Positions 12,113 through 24,400 are shown, counted from the stretch's first letter. The stretch is DNA of 64,000 nt from Earliella scabrosa (GCA_022605405.1 JABYQQ010000004.1:2108001-2172000), one strand, 5' to 3'. Numbers and translations: made by a program. The notes: a model not told the origin generated them from the letters alone.

Positions 12113-13681
12113 TTAGAGAGGCGTGAAGGTGGTGTCGTTACCGATTCGGACGAAGTCGATGTCGACCTTGTCCGGGTTGTTCAGGGCGAAGGCGGAGAAG
12201 CCATTTTTGAGGTAGTCGCGGTGGATGGAGTCCTCGGGCAGCGTCCACCGGTACTCCCTCACGAGCATGCTGAGCAGGACGCGCTGCTCGTAGAGCGAGA
12301 AGTTGCGCGCCGGGCACCTGCGCGGGCCCAGCCCGAAGGAGACCCAGTTGCCCGGATCGTACTTCTTCTCGTCCATCCAGCGTTCCGGATCGAAGACTTC
12401 GGGTGCGTGCCAGACTGACTCGTTATGGTGCGCGGCGCACATGTGCAGCGCGATGGGCGTGCCGGCGGGGACCATGTGGCCCCCGACCTGCAGGGGAACG
12501 TCGGCGATACGAGGCACCGTGACGTTCGTGGGGGTGTTGTAGCGCATGGACTCGCGGATGATGGCGTTCAGATACGGAGTCCGGAAGAAGTGCTCGATAC
12601 GAGGCTCGTCCTCGCCTAACACGTCGAGAACCTCGTCGCGTAACCTCTTCTGGATCTCCGGGTACCTCGCCAAGAAGTAGACGGTGGACGAGAGCGCACC
12701 GGCAGTGGTATCCTGTGGTCGTAGGCGTTACTGACAATATGGGCTAAACAGGAAGAACTCAACCTACGTGTCCGCCGATGAACAGGACTATCGAGTTGTC
12801 CCGGAACTCCGTGTCGGTCATCGCTGGTTCCTGGAACATGTACGTAATGACGTCGTTTCCAGGGTTCTGCCGCTTCTTCTGCAGGAGGGCGCAGAAATCC
12901 TCCACAAAACCGTCGATCATCGCGCGCACGCTGTGTCGAGGCAGCCACCGCTCAAGCTTAGGCAGGACGACGTACGGCGGGCTCGCGATGGCCGCCATGA
13001 CATCGTGGTACCGCTGGCAAAACGAGTTATGGGGGTTCACCAGCGCCTCGAAGTCGTACCCGATGACGGTCGTGCCAACCGCGTCCAAGGTGTAACGGTT
13101 CATGAAGTCGCTCCAACGGATCCTGCCGCCTTCTCCGATGAGCGAGAACGTGGTCCGTGCGAGAGTTGTGAACACATCGATAGGCGTGGTTTGGCGAAGG
13201 GCGTCGCGCATCATCTTTGACTGCCGCTTCCACATCTCGCCATCAGACATGAAGACGTTATTGCGGCCGATGAGCCTCCAGAGAAGCATGTCGTCTGACT
13301 GTGGCTGCTTCCTGACGGCCGGGTTCTCAAGCACCTGCTTCCCGAGCTGACATGTGCATCGGTCCTTCAGTTCCGGGTCATGAAGCGCACATCTGCACGG
13401 ATACTCACCTTGGGATCGAGAACCTGGACCATCCAGTCTCCTAGACAGAAAACGAGGACGACATCTGTCTGCTTCCGCTTAGCAAACGGAAGGACCAATC
13501 GTTTCACGCGCTGTTCTTCGACTTCTCCTGAGAGATAGCTGTAGAGGAGGGGCACCAGAGGGACCGTGGGGATATGTCGGAGGTGGGGAGGAACACTCAG
13601 CAAGCGGTATGCACCGAAGCACAACGCAGCGAGAGTCAGCAGCGCGACGTGGAGAGCAGAGACTGGGAGGTGGAGAGCCAT
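12113..13681 (-). CDS. Cytochrome P450 monooxygenase (microsomal, class II)
   Basis: Three exons (13681-13409, 13346-12768, 12712-12113) give 483 residues, close to the usual 490-540. The N-terminus is a hydrophobic anchor (ALHVALLTLAALCFGAYRLL) followed by a Pro-rich hinge (PPHLRHIPTVP). The I-helix oxygen-binding motif, rebuilt across intron 2, reads GGHDTT, matching the [AG]Gx[DE]T[TS] consensus. The K-helix ExxR is ESMR, the meander has DPERW, and the haem loop is FGLGPRRCPARNF with the cysteine thiolate. All catalytic elements are present, so an active enzyme anchored in the ER and fed by CPR is expected. The substrate cannot be told from sequence, and I do not assign a CYP number. The Ala after the haem CysPro, where Gly is usual, is a minor oddity. 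No clustered pathway genes surround it. Confidence 0.9.
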
Positions 13682-13769
13682 AGCGGTATGGCGTTATGGA
13701 CGGAGGTAGGGTGGTGGTACACTGGGGGCTGGGAACGAGGTACAAGGGGGCGCCGCCATGGGGCCGCTG

Positions 13770-13776
13770 CTTTATA
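13770..13776 (-). promoter_or_regulatory. TATA-like box of the P450 gene
   Basis: Read on the minus strand this is TATAAAG, about 90 bp upstream of the P450 ATG at 13681. Position and sequence fit a core promoter TATA box; no transcription start is known. Confidence 0.45.
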
Positions 13777-13781
13777 CAGCG

Positions 13782-15138
13782 CAGTGGGTGCTGTGGGTCA
13801 TGGATGGTGTTCGGTAGCCTAGCCTGGTAGCCAGGGCATGAGGCACATATAGCGGCATCATTCGGGGGAACAACTCAGCGGCTAGATTGGAGCGTGGAGG
13901 ATTGACGGGCTCGACGGTGGCACTGGAAACTTGGTTGAGGACGTGCCTTCGGATCACTGGAGCTCTAGATCTGAACTTGTTTACCGTCGAGTTCCCCAGG
14001 ATTTGTGAACGTGTTCGCCAAGTACGGCATCTAATACGCTGCACATGTGGACTAGCGTATTCTCGTTGAGGACCTTCATCTCGGCAGTGGCTGTCGTAGT
14101 CCCGACGAGATGAAACCTAGACCCCAAACTGGGATGAATGAATGCTTTGTCCAATGGTATACAGTATACCCGGCCTCGTGGCAGTGGAACGGCTTGTGGT
14201 TGACCTCGACCGCTATCAAATCTCTTCCAAGCGTGGTTGTCGCCCATCCTACATCATTGATTCGCACGACCTACGGTCACGATCAGCCCTTCGTCCTGCA
14301 GCTGTCGCTATACATACATACTTGCCTGGACATCAGCACCCAGACTGCCATTTCGTACGTACACTGGCATCGGTGCCTGTAGCTGACATCAGTACGATTC
14401 CCATTAGTAACGTTGTCCAACGTCACCGCGACCATTCCAACAGAAGACACGCTGCAGTGCATGGCACTAGTACTAGTACTAGTTTTACTTCCGTTCGCCG
14501 TGCGATCAGCTCCGTCCCGAAGGCCGAGCGCTGTCTTGATTTGAACATAGTGCGCCCGCAGCAAAATCAGAATCGGTGCCGACTTTCGATCGAGCCCATC
14601 CACGGCGACTCGGATCACGCGCTCCAGCTCGAACTCCGGAGACCTCGAGGCACAGCGAGCGGCGATGAAAACTTCGTCTGCTGCTCAGATCTCTGCATGA
14701 TGACTATGACTATCCACGACTATGCACGAATGCTGTATGACCGACTCGGAGTCTTACCCCACTGACGAGTTGAAGATGACGCGACGACGACGCCGAGAAG
14801 GTTCGTACACCATCGTTTCTCTCACAGGACCCTCCACGGACGGGGATGCTGATTCAGCGCGTAGTTCATGTGTAGAATCTCTTCGAAGACGGAAGATATC
14901 GACAAATTTGCCCCCGGTTTGATGTTGTTGTCAATGTCTGTCTTATTAGCCTCGGCCCTCCTGGCCCTCTACACCCACACGACCTCAACTCGCCACCGCT
15001 TGAAGTAATGTCATACTAATGTGATACCCCTCAGCACCGCAGCCAGCGAATGAGCTAGGACGTTACAGGGTGGAGCCCGCCGGCCCGGCCGGTACGATTG
15101 TTGTCGCCTTCTGCACTGGGAGGTCTCACTGTTGCTCG
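13782..15138. other. Intergenic, no supported gene
   Basis: Open frames overlap on both strands without domains. A minus-strand frame at 13981-14247 is only weakly protein-like. A short tandem of ACTAGT lies near 14467-14481. The zone lies between the P450 gene and the aryl-alcohol dehydrogenase relic. Confidence 0.4.
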
Positions 15139-17067
15139 ATGAACGGAGCCCTCAGGCTAAGTTTCCCCTCGGTTTTGGTGCGTGTCTCTCCTCTATCCCT
15201 CGGTGCGATGTCCCTCGGCCAGGCCTGGGGACAGGTGACTAGTGATGGGCCGGCGGCGGGCCAACAGACGCGTGGAATCTCTCACTCTTTGCCTTGTTCA
15301 CAGTTCAGCAACAACTCGGGAAGCAGCGTTCAAGGTACTATCATCAGGCAAACTGAACGTGTGTACCCTCTGAAGGCCTCTGTATGGCTAGTTCCTGGAC
15401 AACTACTGGGCAACGGCGGAAATTTCATTGATACCGTGAACAACTACCAAGATGGCTAGGTTAAGGTAGTACCGAGTGATGTATTACATCCGATTCCTTG
15501 GGACTGACGAGAGTTGACCATAGAGTGAGAAGCTCATCGGGGCTAGGATGCCAGTGAAGGGCCGAGGTAACCGGGACCAGATCGTGCTCGCTACCCAGTA
15601 TACCTTCGGCTACAGTGACACCGACCAAGAAGTCAGGCTCGTGCCGCTCGCACTATGGGCAAGCGATCCAGTATCGATGAGGCTGCAAGCGACTTGAATT
15701 GACATGTCCGATGCTTCTAAGTCAATTCCCAAGGGAACCATAGGAAGACTCTGTTCCTCTCAGTGAGCAACCAACATCGCCGTTCCGAGTTGTGCCACTG
15801 GCTGGTTCTGACCGTTTCTTATGCCGCTCAGGTGCAGGGCAGCTTGAAGAAGTTCAAGCAGACGGACTACATCGACTTGCAGTGCGGCAACATTTACATG
15901 TCCGTTTTTGGCTAGGCTGATGTTTGAATTGCACAGTTGGGGTCACTCGACCTCCATTCCGGAAATCATGCAGGCCCTCGACGCGCTCGTCAAGCAGAAC
16001 CTGAACGTAAGTCCTGTACCTCTGCATCTCCGATACACCCGGTAAATAAATCCATATGCAGCAATATCTTCTCATTCTATCTGCTCAACTCGCGTCTTGC
16101 CCTGCGTCTCTGCTCGTCTGCCGGCACCCCATAGTCGCCTTGAACCCGGATCGTCGTCAAGGCACAAACGAGTACGCTCGGACGCATGGAATGGCTCGGT
16201 TCCGAGTCGTCTGTGCGTCCCGTGACCTGTGAGAGCACTGAAAAAGTAGTTGCTCGTGCATCTCCCTTTGTCCCTATGGAGCTTCACAGAACGCGACTTT
16301 GAGCGCGAAATTCTGCTCATGACCCGTGCGCAGGGCATGGGCATCGCTCCGTGGGGTGGTGTTGGGCAGGTGCGTCCTCTGGGCCGCCCATGTTCTCTGC
16401 CGTTCCGGCTCCGCCTTCGCCCCGCTCCCGAGTGTAGCCACGGACCACGGTCGCGACGGGAGCGGACACCGGAACAGTGTGTCAATGATGACCCATCGTG
16501 TTACGACGATGCCGCGAGGGCGAGGTACGCGAGCACTAGGCGCCGACGTCGTGGCGTTTGCTAACCGGCGGGGCAAGAGACTGAGACGATCCGGTTCGGG
16601 CGGCCGCAGACGGAGAAGGTCAGCGCCGCACTCGAGAAAGTTGCGCGCGAGGTCGGCGGCGGGGTCACTCTCGTCGCAGTGGCGTGCCAGCATTACCACA
16701 CAAGGCTCCGTATGTGTCCCCCATCATCGGTGGACGGAAGCGTCCAGCAACTTTAGTCGGAGGTCCTCAAGATGAGTCGTTATGTTCGACGATGCTGCTG
16801 TAGAGGGCCTCCGACTGATCGTTTCGCTGTTCTCTCTAGCAGGGCATAGAGATTGTCCTCACCCCAGAACAGATCAAGGCTCCCGAGGACTCGCCGCTCC
16901 ATTCTCGCCCGCCGGTTACCCGTATAAACTTTTCGGCCCTCGTACGGCGACGCGAAGCCAATGTGGGTGGTGTTGCAAACTGCGACCGTCAAGTGGGTCA
17001 AAACACCCACACCGGTCGTGCCCGGCAGCGCCAGTGACCCTAGGCCTGTCATTGCGCCAAGTAGATT
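15139..17067 (+). pseudogene. Aryl-alcohol dehydrogenase (aldo-keto reductase family) pseudogene
   Basis: Short stretches of an AKR of the fungal aryl-alcohol dehydrogenase type occur in correct order but in shifting frames. They are RVSPLSLGAMSLGQAW near 15180; GGNFIDTVNNYQDG followed by SEKLIGARMPVKG and NRDQIVLATQYT; GSLKKFKQTDYIDLQ; WGHSTSIPEIMQALDALVKQ; LYLCISDTPG; ERDFEREILLMTRAQGMGIAPW near 16290; EKVSAALEKVAREVGG; GIEIVLTPEQIKA near 16855; and a C-terminal GYPYKLFG. Stops interrupt several of these, the NNYQDG codons run into TAG, the expected catalytic YVHWWD strand is altered to QCGNIY, and at least one donor is lost. Intact enzymes reduce aromatic aldehydes with NADPH in lignin-degrading fungi. 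I infer a decayed copy. A heavily spliced functional gene is unlikely because the frame changes fall inside conserved segments. Confidence 0.75.
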
Positions 17068-17247
17068 GAGCAGAAGTTGAATGGCATAAATTGGGAGCCT
17101 GTAGCCGTGGGACTTGATGCATACGGCAGAGTCCACTGTTTCAATTAGACATCGTCATTCAACCGTAACGTGTGTTCGTGGGCTATGCAAAGAATTGGGA
17201 TCATGGATGCATTGAACAGAGATTGTGATCGTGGTGGTGGCAAGGGT

Positions 17248-17470
17248 GTCTAGACTGGCATCCGAAGTGCACATCGCGAGGATAGCCATGCGGTACATAT
17301 GGTCTGAGATGCTATACAGCACAACAGGTTAGACAGTCCTTCCCGCTGTGTAGATTTAACCTACCTCTCTGGGCCCGGAACCTACTGGACCAGCAACCTC
17401 GCGGTGAGTACATACATGCCACTGCGCACGGGAGGTCATGGTTATATACTTTGTGATCCACCCATCCCGT
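17248..17470 (-). repeat. Partial duplicate of the HDDC2 gene (223 bp), copy 1
   Basis: This block is almost identical to 20690-20910 inside the intact HDDC2 gene, in the same orientation. I count two substitutions and one 2-bp indel. It carries, with introns, the exons for TGWVDHK, VPGPES and ISDHMYRMAILAMCTSDASLD. Sequence on both sides is unrelated to HDDC2, so this is a truncated, non-functional gene piece. The retained introns show that it arose from DNA rather than from a spliced mRNA. Confidence 0.88.
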
Positions 17471-18147
17471 CTGTCCGTCCTGGTCCCCTTGGAGCCAGAA
17501 GACTTCGAGTCCACGATCGACTTCCCGTATACCACCATCATCGTGACTCACCGTTTTGATCGAGTCAGCAAACCAGGGCACACAACTGTAGACACCAAGT
17601 AAGTATGTCAGCACACTGAATGCTCCATATCGATGCCAAAGCTCATGTTCCGTTGGTTGGGGCGGGTAGGTGCACTGAATTCACGTTGGCTTCATTGAAC
17701 TTGCATATGTAGCAGACGTGGCCCGGGCAAGGAAGCCAGGTCACCCGTCCATGCACACCATCAACGTAGGTCTCATTCCTGGGCTTCGAGCTCCCCATAA
17801 TAGCTGAACCGTGACTCGCTCGCGCATCTTCCTAGAAACCCTGAGGCTGGCAGCGTCTAAGAATACGGCGCGTTATTCTCACACGCCCGAAGATAGGCTA
17901 CCCACTCGCTGACCTTCCGTAAGAGCGAGGGCGGATGCAATGCGGAGCTCAATGGATGGTGCAATGCCTATCATAATCGCGACATCGTCGACCACGAAGA
18001 CGCATCCCCACACCTTGTTCACTCGCTGGCATACAACAACCCCGACTGCTCGACCGGTCACGATGAGGGCCTCCCCTCATCCCCCCCTCAATCCTCTGCG
18101 AGCTTTCCTATCTACCCTAGGGCCATTGCGCATCCACATGAATAAAC
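17471..18147. other. Intergenic with unexplained coding-like scraps
   Basis: Two plus-strand stretches look protein-like (EPEDFESTIDFPYTTIIVTH near 17490 and HVGFIELAYVADVARARK near 17690), but they are in different frames and are separated by stops. They may be relics of another gene, but I cannot name it. The 3' part contains the upstream region of the MFS transporter; no clear TATA box is seen. Confidence 0.35.
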
Positions 18148-19858
18148 ATGGAGGTCAGGGAGAAGACCGACGACTCGATCATTGCGGCTGTCGACACGCG
18201 TTCTGCGTCTGCTTCCGACGTTGAATTGGATGCCATCAAGGAGGAGAGGCTTCTGAGGAAGCTCGATTTGCACCTGGTGCCAGGCCTGGCATTGGTGTTC
18301 TTACTGTCGTACCTGGACCGTGCCAATATTGCAAACGCGAGGCTTGAGGGTCTGGCTGCAGACTTGCACATCAGTACGTTCGATCTCATCGAGGTATGAC
18401 TTCGTGACTATTGGTGCTGATTTGAACCCCCGCCCAGCCGACAATCAGTATCTGACTGCTTTGACGCTGTATTTCATCGGATTCGTCATGTTCGAGGCAA
18501 GTGTGCTGTGTCATGGGCGAAGCTGCACAGTACCTGATGCTAAGCATGCAAACAGATTCCGTGCAACGTTGTGCTGAAGAAGACGAGTCCGAAGATATGG
18601 CTCCCAACCATCATGCTCCTGTGGGGCGTTGTCTCTACCTTGATGGGAATCACCCAGAATCTGGCCGGGTTCTTCGCCGTTCGCTTCTTCCTGGGCGTGA
18701 CGGAGAGTGGTTTGTTCCCTGGAGTGGTCTTCTATTTCAGTATGTGGTACAAGCGCCACGAGCGGACATACAGGGTGGCGTTATTCTTCTCCGCGGCCAG
18801 CCTGGCAGGTGCATTTGGCGGGATCTTGGCATATGTATGTCCGCGGTGAATGGCTCAACGAGTCGGATCTGACATGTATTCGATTAGGGTATTGGCAAGA
18901 TGAAGGGAATCGGCGGTCTAAATGGCTGGCGATGGATCTTCATTCTTGAAGGTGAAAATTCATGAATATCGTATCGCTCGCTATTACTGATTGATCTATA
19001 GGCTTGCTTACGGTCGTCGTGTCCCTATTTGCGTTCCGATTCATCGTCAATTATCCTTCCACGGCGCCATTCCTGACAGAGCCAGAGCGCGCTGCCGTCC
19101 AGAATCGCCTCAGCGCCGACAGTGACGCTGTAGCCGCAGAACCCTTTTCATGGGGTGGGGTCGCGCGCGCACTCAGGGATCCCAAGTGTTGGTTGTACGG
19201 GCTGGTGTTCCACACCCTGTCTCTCCCGCAATACACCCTGGCCCTGTTTCTCCCCACGATCATCAAGGACCTGGGGTTCACCGCGGCCAGTGCGCAGCTT
19301 CTCAGTGTCCCTCCCTACGCACTAGCCACTTTCCTCACCCTCACCATCGCCATCATCTCCGAAAGGGTGCGCAAACGAGCCCCATTCATCATTGGTTCGG
19401 CCCTGGTCGGGATCATTGGGTATGCGATCCTCATCAGCAATGCCTCTCCGACGACCCGCCCCGGGATCAGCTATGTCGGGACGTTCTTCGCCGCGGCAGG
19501 CATCTATCCTGCCACCGCTCTGACGCTGTCCTGGCCTGCGATGAACGTCGCGGGCCAGACGAAGCGCGCGACCGCGACGGCTCTGCAGATCAGTATAGGT
19601 AACCTTGGGGCGGTGCTGGGTACGCAGCTGTACAGACCGGCGACATCGCCGCGGTACCTCCTCGGGCATGGCTTCGCGATGGGGTATCTCCTTGCCAATG
19701 TGGTGATTGTCAGCACATTGTGGTGGGTGTTGGCTAGAGAGAATAGGCGGAGGGAAGCACTGGAGCCGCTCCATGGTGTTGACGGTGCACTGAAGGCTTT
19801 GGAGGACGGCGTGCCATTGAAGGGTGATGATGATCTTCGCTGGCGATTCCACACTTGA
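18148..19858 (+). CDS. MFS transporter, anion:cation symporter (Dal5/Tna1-like) family, copy 1
   Basis: It is a plasma-membrane permease of the family that carries allantoate, nicotinate and related organic anions in fungi. The start MEVREKTDD is followed by RLLRKLDLHLVPGLALVFLLSYLDR, the conserved start of TM1 with the LDR signature. The protein continues with NARLEG, GNQYLTAL-type and IPCNVVLKKTSP segments, then FFAVRFFLGVTESGLFPGVV (TM4-5), MWYKRHERTYRVALFFSAAS, GLNGWRWIFILEG, and six C-terminal helices ending in a hydrophilic tail (DDDLRWRFHT). About five exons are needed. No frame-breaking change is seen, so it looks functional. A close paralogue lies at 33884-35600 on the other strand. 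The substrate is unknown. The gene sits between two copies of the 223-bp HDDC2 repeat and converges on HDDC2 with 74 bp between stops. Confidence 0.88.
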
Positions 19859-19932
19859 CATACGGACTGCTTGGCATTCTGTAGTACTACCACTTCAAAC
19901 ATGTCTTGCAACGTTCCCACCGCAGATTACGT

Positions 19933-21087
19933 CTATGCCAATGAGTCGGAAGGAATATCGTGCCCCGATGCCTTCTCGCGCTCGCGAGCTAGGTCTCTTC
20001 CCCACTGCTGGACCTCTGGGTGCTGGAGGTGCGGGAGGCTGCTGTCGAAAAATGGCTGTAACGTCTGCATGCCGTGATTCCGCTCGTACTCGAAAGCTTC
20101 GGCATGTGCTGAGTCGTGTTGAACAGATACGCTGACGGTATTATGAGCATACCTTGGGATGCCATCTCAAATCTGTCGAGATCTGCGACGGCGAGATGCG
20201 ATGAGGAGATATATCAGATACCAGAGCAGGTACACGCCTTTGACGAATTTAGCTTCGGATGATTCTTGTGCTTCGTACTCCTGTAGGCAGTGCGAATGAG
20301 CCCTTCGAGAATGGTGTGGGATGTAGGAGATCTATGTATCTCACATTCCATAGAGCGAGGATCCTCTGGGCCACCGGGCTATCGTGCAGCATCTCGTGCA
20401 CGAAGTTGTTCATTGCCTCCTACACGTCGGGCCTGAGTCTCGTTACTGTCCCGCATTGCAGAGGCCTCACCGCTTCTAACCGTCGTTTGTCCGCTTTGGG
20501 GATGCCTTCACGAGGAGCAATATCGCCCACTTCTGCTTGTTAGCGACACCAATCGAATGTAGAATAATCGCATCCAACACCTTGAGCTTCTGCGAGATCG
20601 TGAACGAGCGCCATCATGACACATCTGTCAGCCAATGGGTCACGGTCAGCCTCGGGGTTTTAGCTCAAGACATGTGCGCACTTTGAGACGTCTAGACTGG
20701 CATCCGAAGTGCACATCGCGAGGATAGCCATGCGGTACATATGGTCTGAGATGCTATACAGCACAACAGGTTAGACAGTCCTTCCCGCTTTGTAGATTTG
20801 ACCTACCTCTCTGGGCCCGGAACCTACTGGACCAGCAACCTCGCGGTGAGTACATACATGCCACTGCACGGGAGGTCATGGTTATATACTTTGTGATCCA
20901 CCCATCCCGTTCTCTTTTGAGTCTGCAGTGACGCCGTAGCCTATAAGTTGGACTGATTCAACGTATGCCGCATGGAACATACCTTCAGTCTCTCGAGAAT
21001 ATGGAAGAAGGCGAGCCTGTCCATCGCAGTGTCTCCGACGGAGACGTATAGCGGAGGGAAAGTGCGTTTTGTGCTTGCTTCCGCCAT
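19933..21087 (-). CDS. HD-domain phosphohydrolase, HDDC2/YfbR type (5'-deoxynucleotidase-like)
   Basis: It belongs to the HDDC2 family, metal-dependent phosphohydrolases related to bacterial YfbR, which dephosphorylates deoxynucleoside monophosphates. The start at 21087 gives MAEASTKRTFPPLYVSVGD. The exons then read DRLAFFHILERLK, TQKRTGWVDHK, VPGPES, ISDHMYRMAIL, CVMMALVHDLAEAQ, VGDIAPREGIPKADKRRLEA, EAMNNFVHEMLH, ALWNEYEAQESSEAKFVK, DLDRFEMASQ and AFEYERNHGMQTLQPFFD, ending DIPSDSLA at 19933. The metal ligands are visible as the His of SDHMYRM, the HD pair of VHDLAE and the Asp of DLDRFEM. The length of about 210 residues is normal for the family, and all splice sites are GT-AG. The small exons kept it from forming any single long open frame. 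It shares a 333-bp divergent upstream region with the Doa10 gene. Confidence 0.88.
20690..20910 (-). repeat. HDDC2 repeat, copy 2 (parental, inside the gene)
   Basis: This is the 221-bp segment of the intact HDDC2 gene whose near-identical copy lies at 17248-17470. It runs from within the TGWVDHK exon to the ASLD codons. Together the copies form direct repeats around the 1.7-kb MFS gene. Confidence 0.88.
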
Positions 21088-21420
21088 TGTATTGTGAACT
21101 TTGCACGCTCGTCGAGTGGCAACAGTGCAGAGGATTAGATGCGAGGATGCGAGGAGTATACAGGCAACAAGTTACTACTGAGTTACAACACGAACACAAG
21201 GGAACGTTTTCCGACTCGGGCCGGGCCCAACAAGCGCGCGCGTGTGGCACGGTGGCACCGCGCTCTCCGGCGCTTATTCCGCATACCCCGCTCCCCGACG
21301 CCCATATTATTCCCGTCTGACCTCATCCAGCCCTCTGCGGGCTGTCCGCGACGATTCGACTTCATTGTCTGCTCGCACATATTCCTTGGCCTGCAATCTG
21401 CTGCGTGAACGGTCAATCCC
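21088..21420. promoter_or_regulatory. Divergent intergenic promoter region, HDDC2 / Doa10
   Basis: These 333 bp separate the two ATGs and must hold both promoters. The region is GC-rich, with no convincing TATA box and a pyrimidine-rich stretch near the Doa10 start, as is common for housekeeping genes. Confidence 0.5.
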
Positions 21421-24400
21421 ATGCAGGAGGAGCAAGGTGTGTCTCAGCATCCACCAGTCGCGTCCGTGGCTCATCCGACCACCTCCAACCCAGACACCTG
21501 CCGGATATGCAGCGCCCCCGCAGAGCCCGACCAACCCTTGTTCTATCCTTGTAAATGCTCGGGGACGATCCGATACATTCATCAGGACTGGTGAGTTCCG
21601 CGTAATCTCGAGGGTGTGCCACTAATTGACCCGCGACCAGCTTGACGGAATGGCTGGCCCACAGCAAGAAGAAGACATGCGACGTGTGCAAGCACCCGTA
21701 CTCGTTCACAAAGGGTGAGTGATGTCTTGTCTAGCTGCAGGACGCGTGCATGACAATCCGGGTAGTGTACTCGAAGGACATGCCTGACAGGCTCCCCATC
21801 CTCCTGGTTCTTCGTCAATTCTCTCGTCAGATTGTTTCCGCGTTACTCTTCGGTCTCCGTGCGGCATTGGTGGCAACTGTGTGGCTCGCAGCTTTGCCAT
21901 GGGCCACTATCTGGACATGGAGAATGTACTTTGCGCTGGGCAACTCTGCGTGCGTGTACGCGTTCTTTGATGCTCCCTCCTTCACTGACATTGCTTGCAG
22001 GGCCTGGTGGATCAGTGCCATGAAACGACCACAGTCGAACGTTGACTTCTATCGCATCCCCATCTCCAATAACACCACTGCAAACGTCACATCGTCTGAG
22101 TCCTCCGAGGAGGAACCTCTGACCCTCGAATACATTGCGGCTCACCCGCTATATCAAGCCATCTCTTCCGACATATTTTCAGGCCAAATCATAGCTTCCA
22201 TTATCGTCCTATCTTTCGTGGCAATATTTCTCCTCCGTGAATGGATTTCGCAGAACGCTCGGCCGGGCATTTTCGAGGACGGAGACGCCCCCATGCCCGT
22301 GGATGCCGCTGTGCCAGAACCATTACCGCCCAATCCAGCTCCGTTGCAGGCACCTGTCGCCGAGCAACCGGTTCTCCTTGCACCGCCGCAGCTTCCTCGT
22401 CCACCAACACCACCCCCGGTGGTCGCTGAACTGGCACACGACACAGCGCTCCCCATCAGGGATCATCATTATGGCGGTCAACGTGATGACCTGCCGTTCC
22501 AGACCAGGGTGAAGAAGCCGAGGACGAGGCGCGACCGCAGTCCCGAGCCGCCGATTCTACATGTGAGGGGGACGCGGAGACCAATATCTGCACGGGAGGA
22601 GCGCAAGCTGAAGGGCCACCAGGTTGGCCGAAGACGGAGGTATGTCAATGGCGACCCGAGCGAAGACGAGAATGTGGCACTCCATGAGGATAAGAACTTT
22701 CGCCGATTGCGTTATGTAGCCCGTCGGGTGGACAGCCTCGACGGAGAGGTGCGCCGGCAAAATCTTCCATCGCCCAGTGCGGATAAGGGATCTGAAGAAC
22801 GCGCTCACTCGCCCGGATCTCCAAATGAGCTTCCTTCCGTCTCAGAATTCACATTCACTGCCCCAGGCCCTGCTTTCCCGTCGACGTCCGACAGGAAAGG
22901 CAAAGCACCGGCTTTCTCTGCAAGCCCGACATTCAACAATCCCGACGAGAGTGGACATGGAGAGCTACGTGAGCAGAGGTCGTTCGTTAATGGACCCTCA
23001 CGCCAAGACAGCGATCCAGAGGCGGAGGAGGAACACGAGCGCACACCTACTCGCCCGTCAACACCAGCGGATGGGCCATCAACGAGCACCAGCTTCAACT
23101 TCAAGTTCGACCCGAGTCTTCTGAGCTCGAAGGCGCCATTGCCATCTTCCATCGCACTCCCGACCCCAGGTCTGAGGCGTCCGCCTCTTCCGTCGGTGAC
23201 TCTCCCTCCTTCGCCAATTCCATCCTCCTCGTCCGTAGGTGCCCTACACAGTCGGGGACATACACCTCTCGCATCTCCTAGCCTTGCGACGTATCATGCG
23301 CCGGAGGAGCTTGGCGCTACCACCGAAGATTCTTACTTTGCCCCAGATCCCTTCAAGAATCGCGCAGAAATGGAGAGGGAGCAGAGGAAGTACTTCCGTG
23401 ATCCAGATGCGGCACCTATGCCGGAGGCGGATGGAGAGGACGCAGAAGATGAGGAGGAGGAGGAGTGGCTCGGTGAGAGGCGACAGCGGCGCGCGCTGCT
23501 GGAGGAGAGACGTGCGGCGGCGGAGCTGGCAGAGATGGCAGATGCCGAGATGGACGACGAGCCGGAGGATGTCCAGTGGACAGACGACGATATCGCGCAG
23601 GAAGAAGAGGAAGACGACGAGAACCAGGGAGTCGTACAGATCCGGGAGGAGGTGGCTGCTCCGCAAGCAGGTGGCGTAAATGCTGGTGCTCGTCCCGCCG
23701 GTCAACCAGCCGCACCTGAGAGGAGAGAGCTGAGAGTGGTGTTGGGTCAACCTCCAGAGCCGCCCATCCAGGACGACTTTGAGCAGGAGCTCAACATTGA
23801 GGATGACATGGACGGCGCCCTGGAAGGTATGTTCCATTTGTGTCACCATCTAACAGATGATGAGAGACGTGCGGATCACAGCTATCGGACTGCGAGGGCC
23901 ATTGGTCGGCGTTCTCCAGAATGTGAGTGGTCTCAGCGCATTGAGGTGTATAGCAAGGCTGAAGCGACACCACAGGCAGTCCTGATGACCTTCATCCTTG
24001 ATACCACCATCGGCTTGGGTATCTGGCTGCCATTCACCATCGGAAAATCAACTGCACTGTTGACGGTGAGTCTGTGTGGAGTGTGAATGAGTGTCATACT
24101 TATCGTTCTTGGTTAGCTTAATCCCCGACGAGCGGTGCACCTTCTTCATTTGCCTCTACGCATCATTCGGCTCATCACGGACCCCGTCGTCGACACCGTG
24201 CTCTTGGTCCTCTCGCGACTAGTACTACCACCCCTAAACCGAGTAGGCGGGATCGCCGTGAAGTCCGGCCTTCGAGGCGTCGCCAACGTGGTGGGACAAG
24301 AGCGGGCAGATAAGTTCACTGAACTTTCCACTTTCGCGGTACGTTCGATCTTGGTTCAGCGAAATGCCGTCTCATGGATGTGATACAGTATGGTCGGGTC

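Noticed and set aside
13981..14267. Minus-strand gene upstream of the P450
   Set aside because: Two overlapping frames look equally plausible and neither has a domain or flanking exons.
16780..17136. Minus-strand 118-residue hydrophobic protein
   Set aside because: It lies antisense to the C-terminal part of the aryl-alcohol dehydrogenase relic, whose plus-strand motifs (GIEIVLTPEQIKA, GYPYKLFG) explain the sequence better.
17471..17900. Epimerase-like gene on the plus strand
   Set aside because: Only two short suggestive stretches in different frames; no Rossmann motif, start or splice structure.
17248..20910. The 223-bp direct repeats as LTRs of a retrotransposon
   Set aside because: They do not start TG and end CA, the interior encodes an MFS transporter and HDDC2 exons rather than gag/pol, and the repeat itself is HDDC2 gene sequence.
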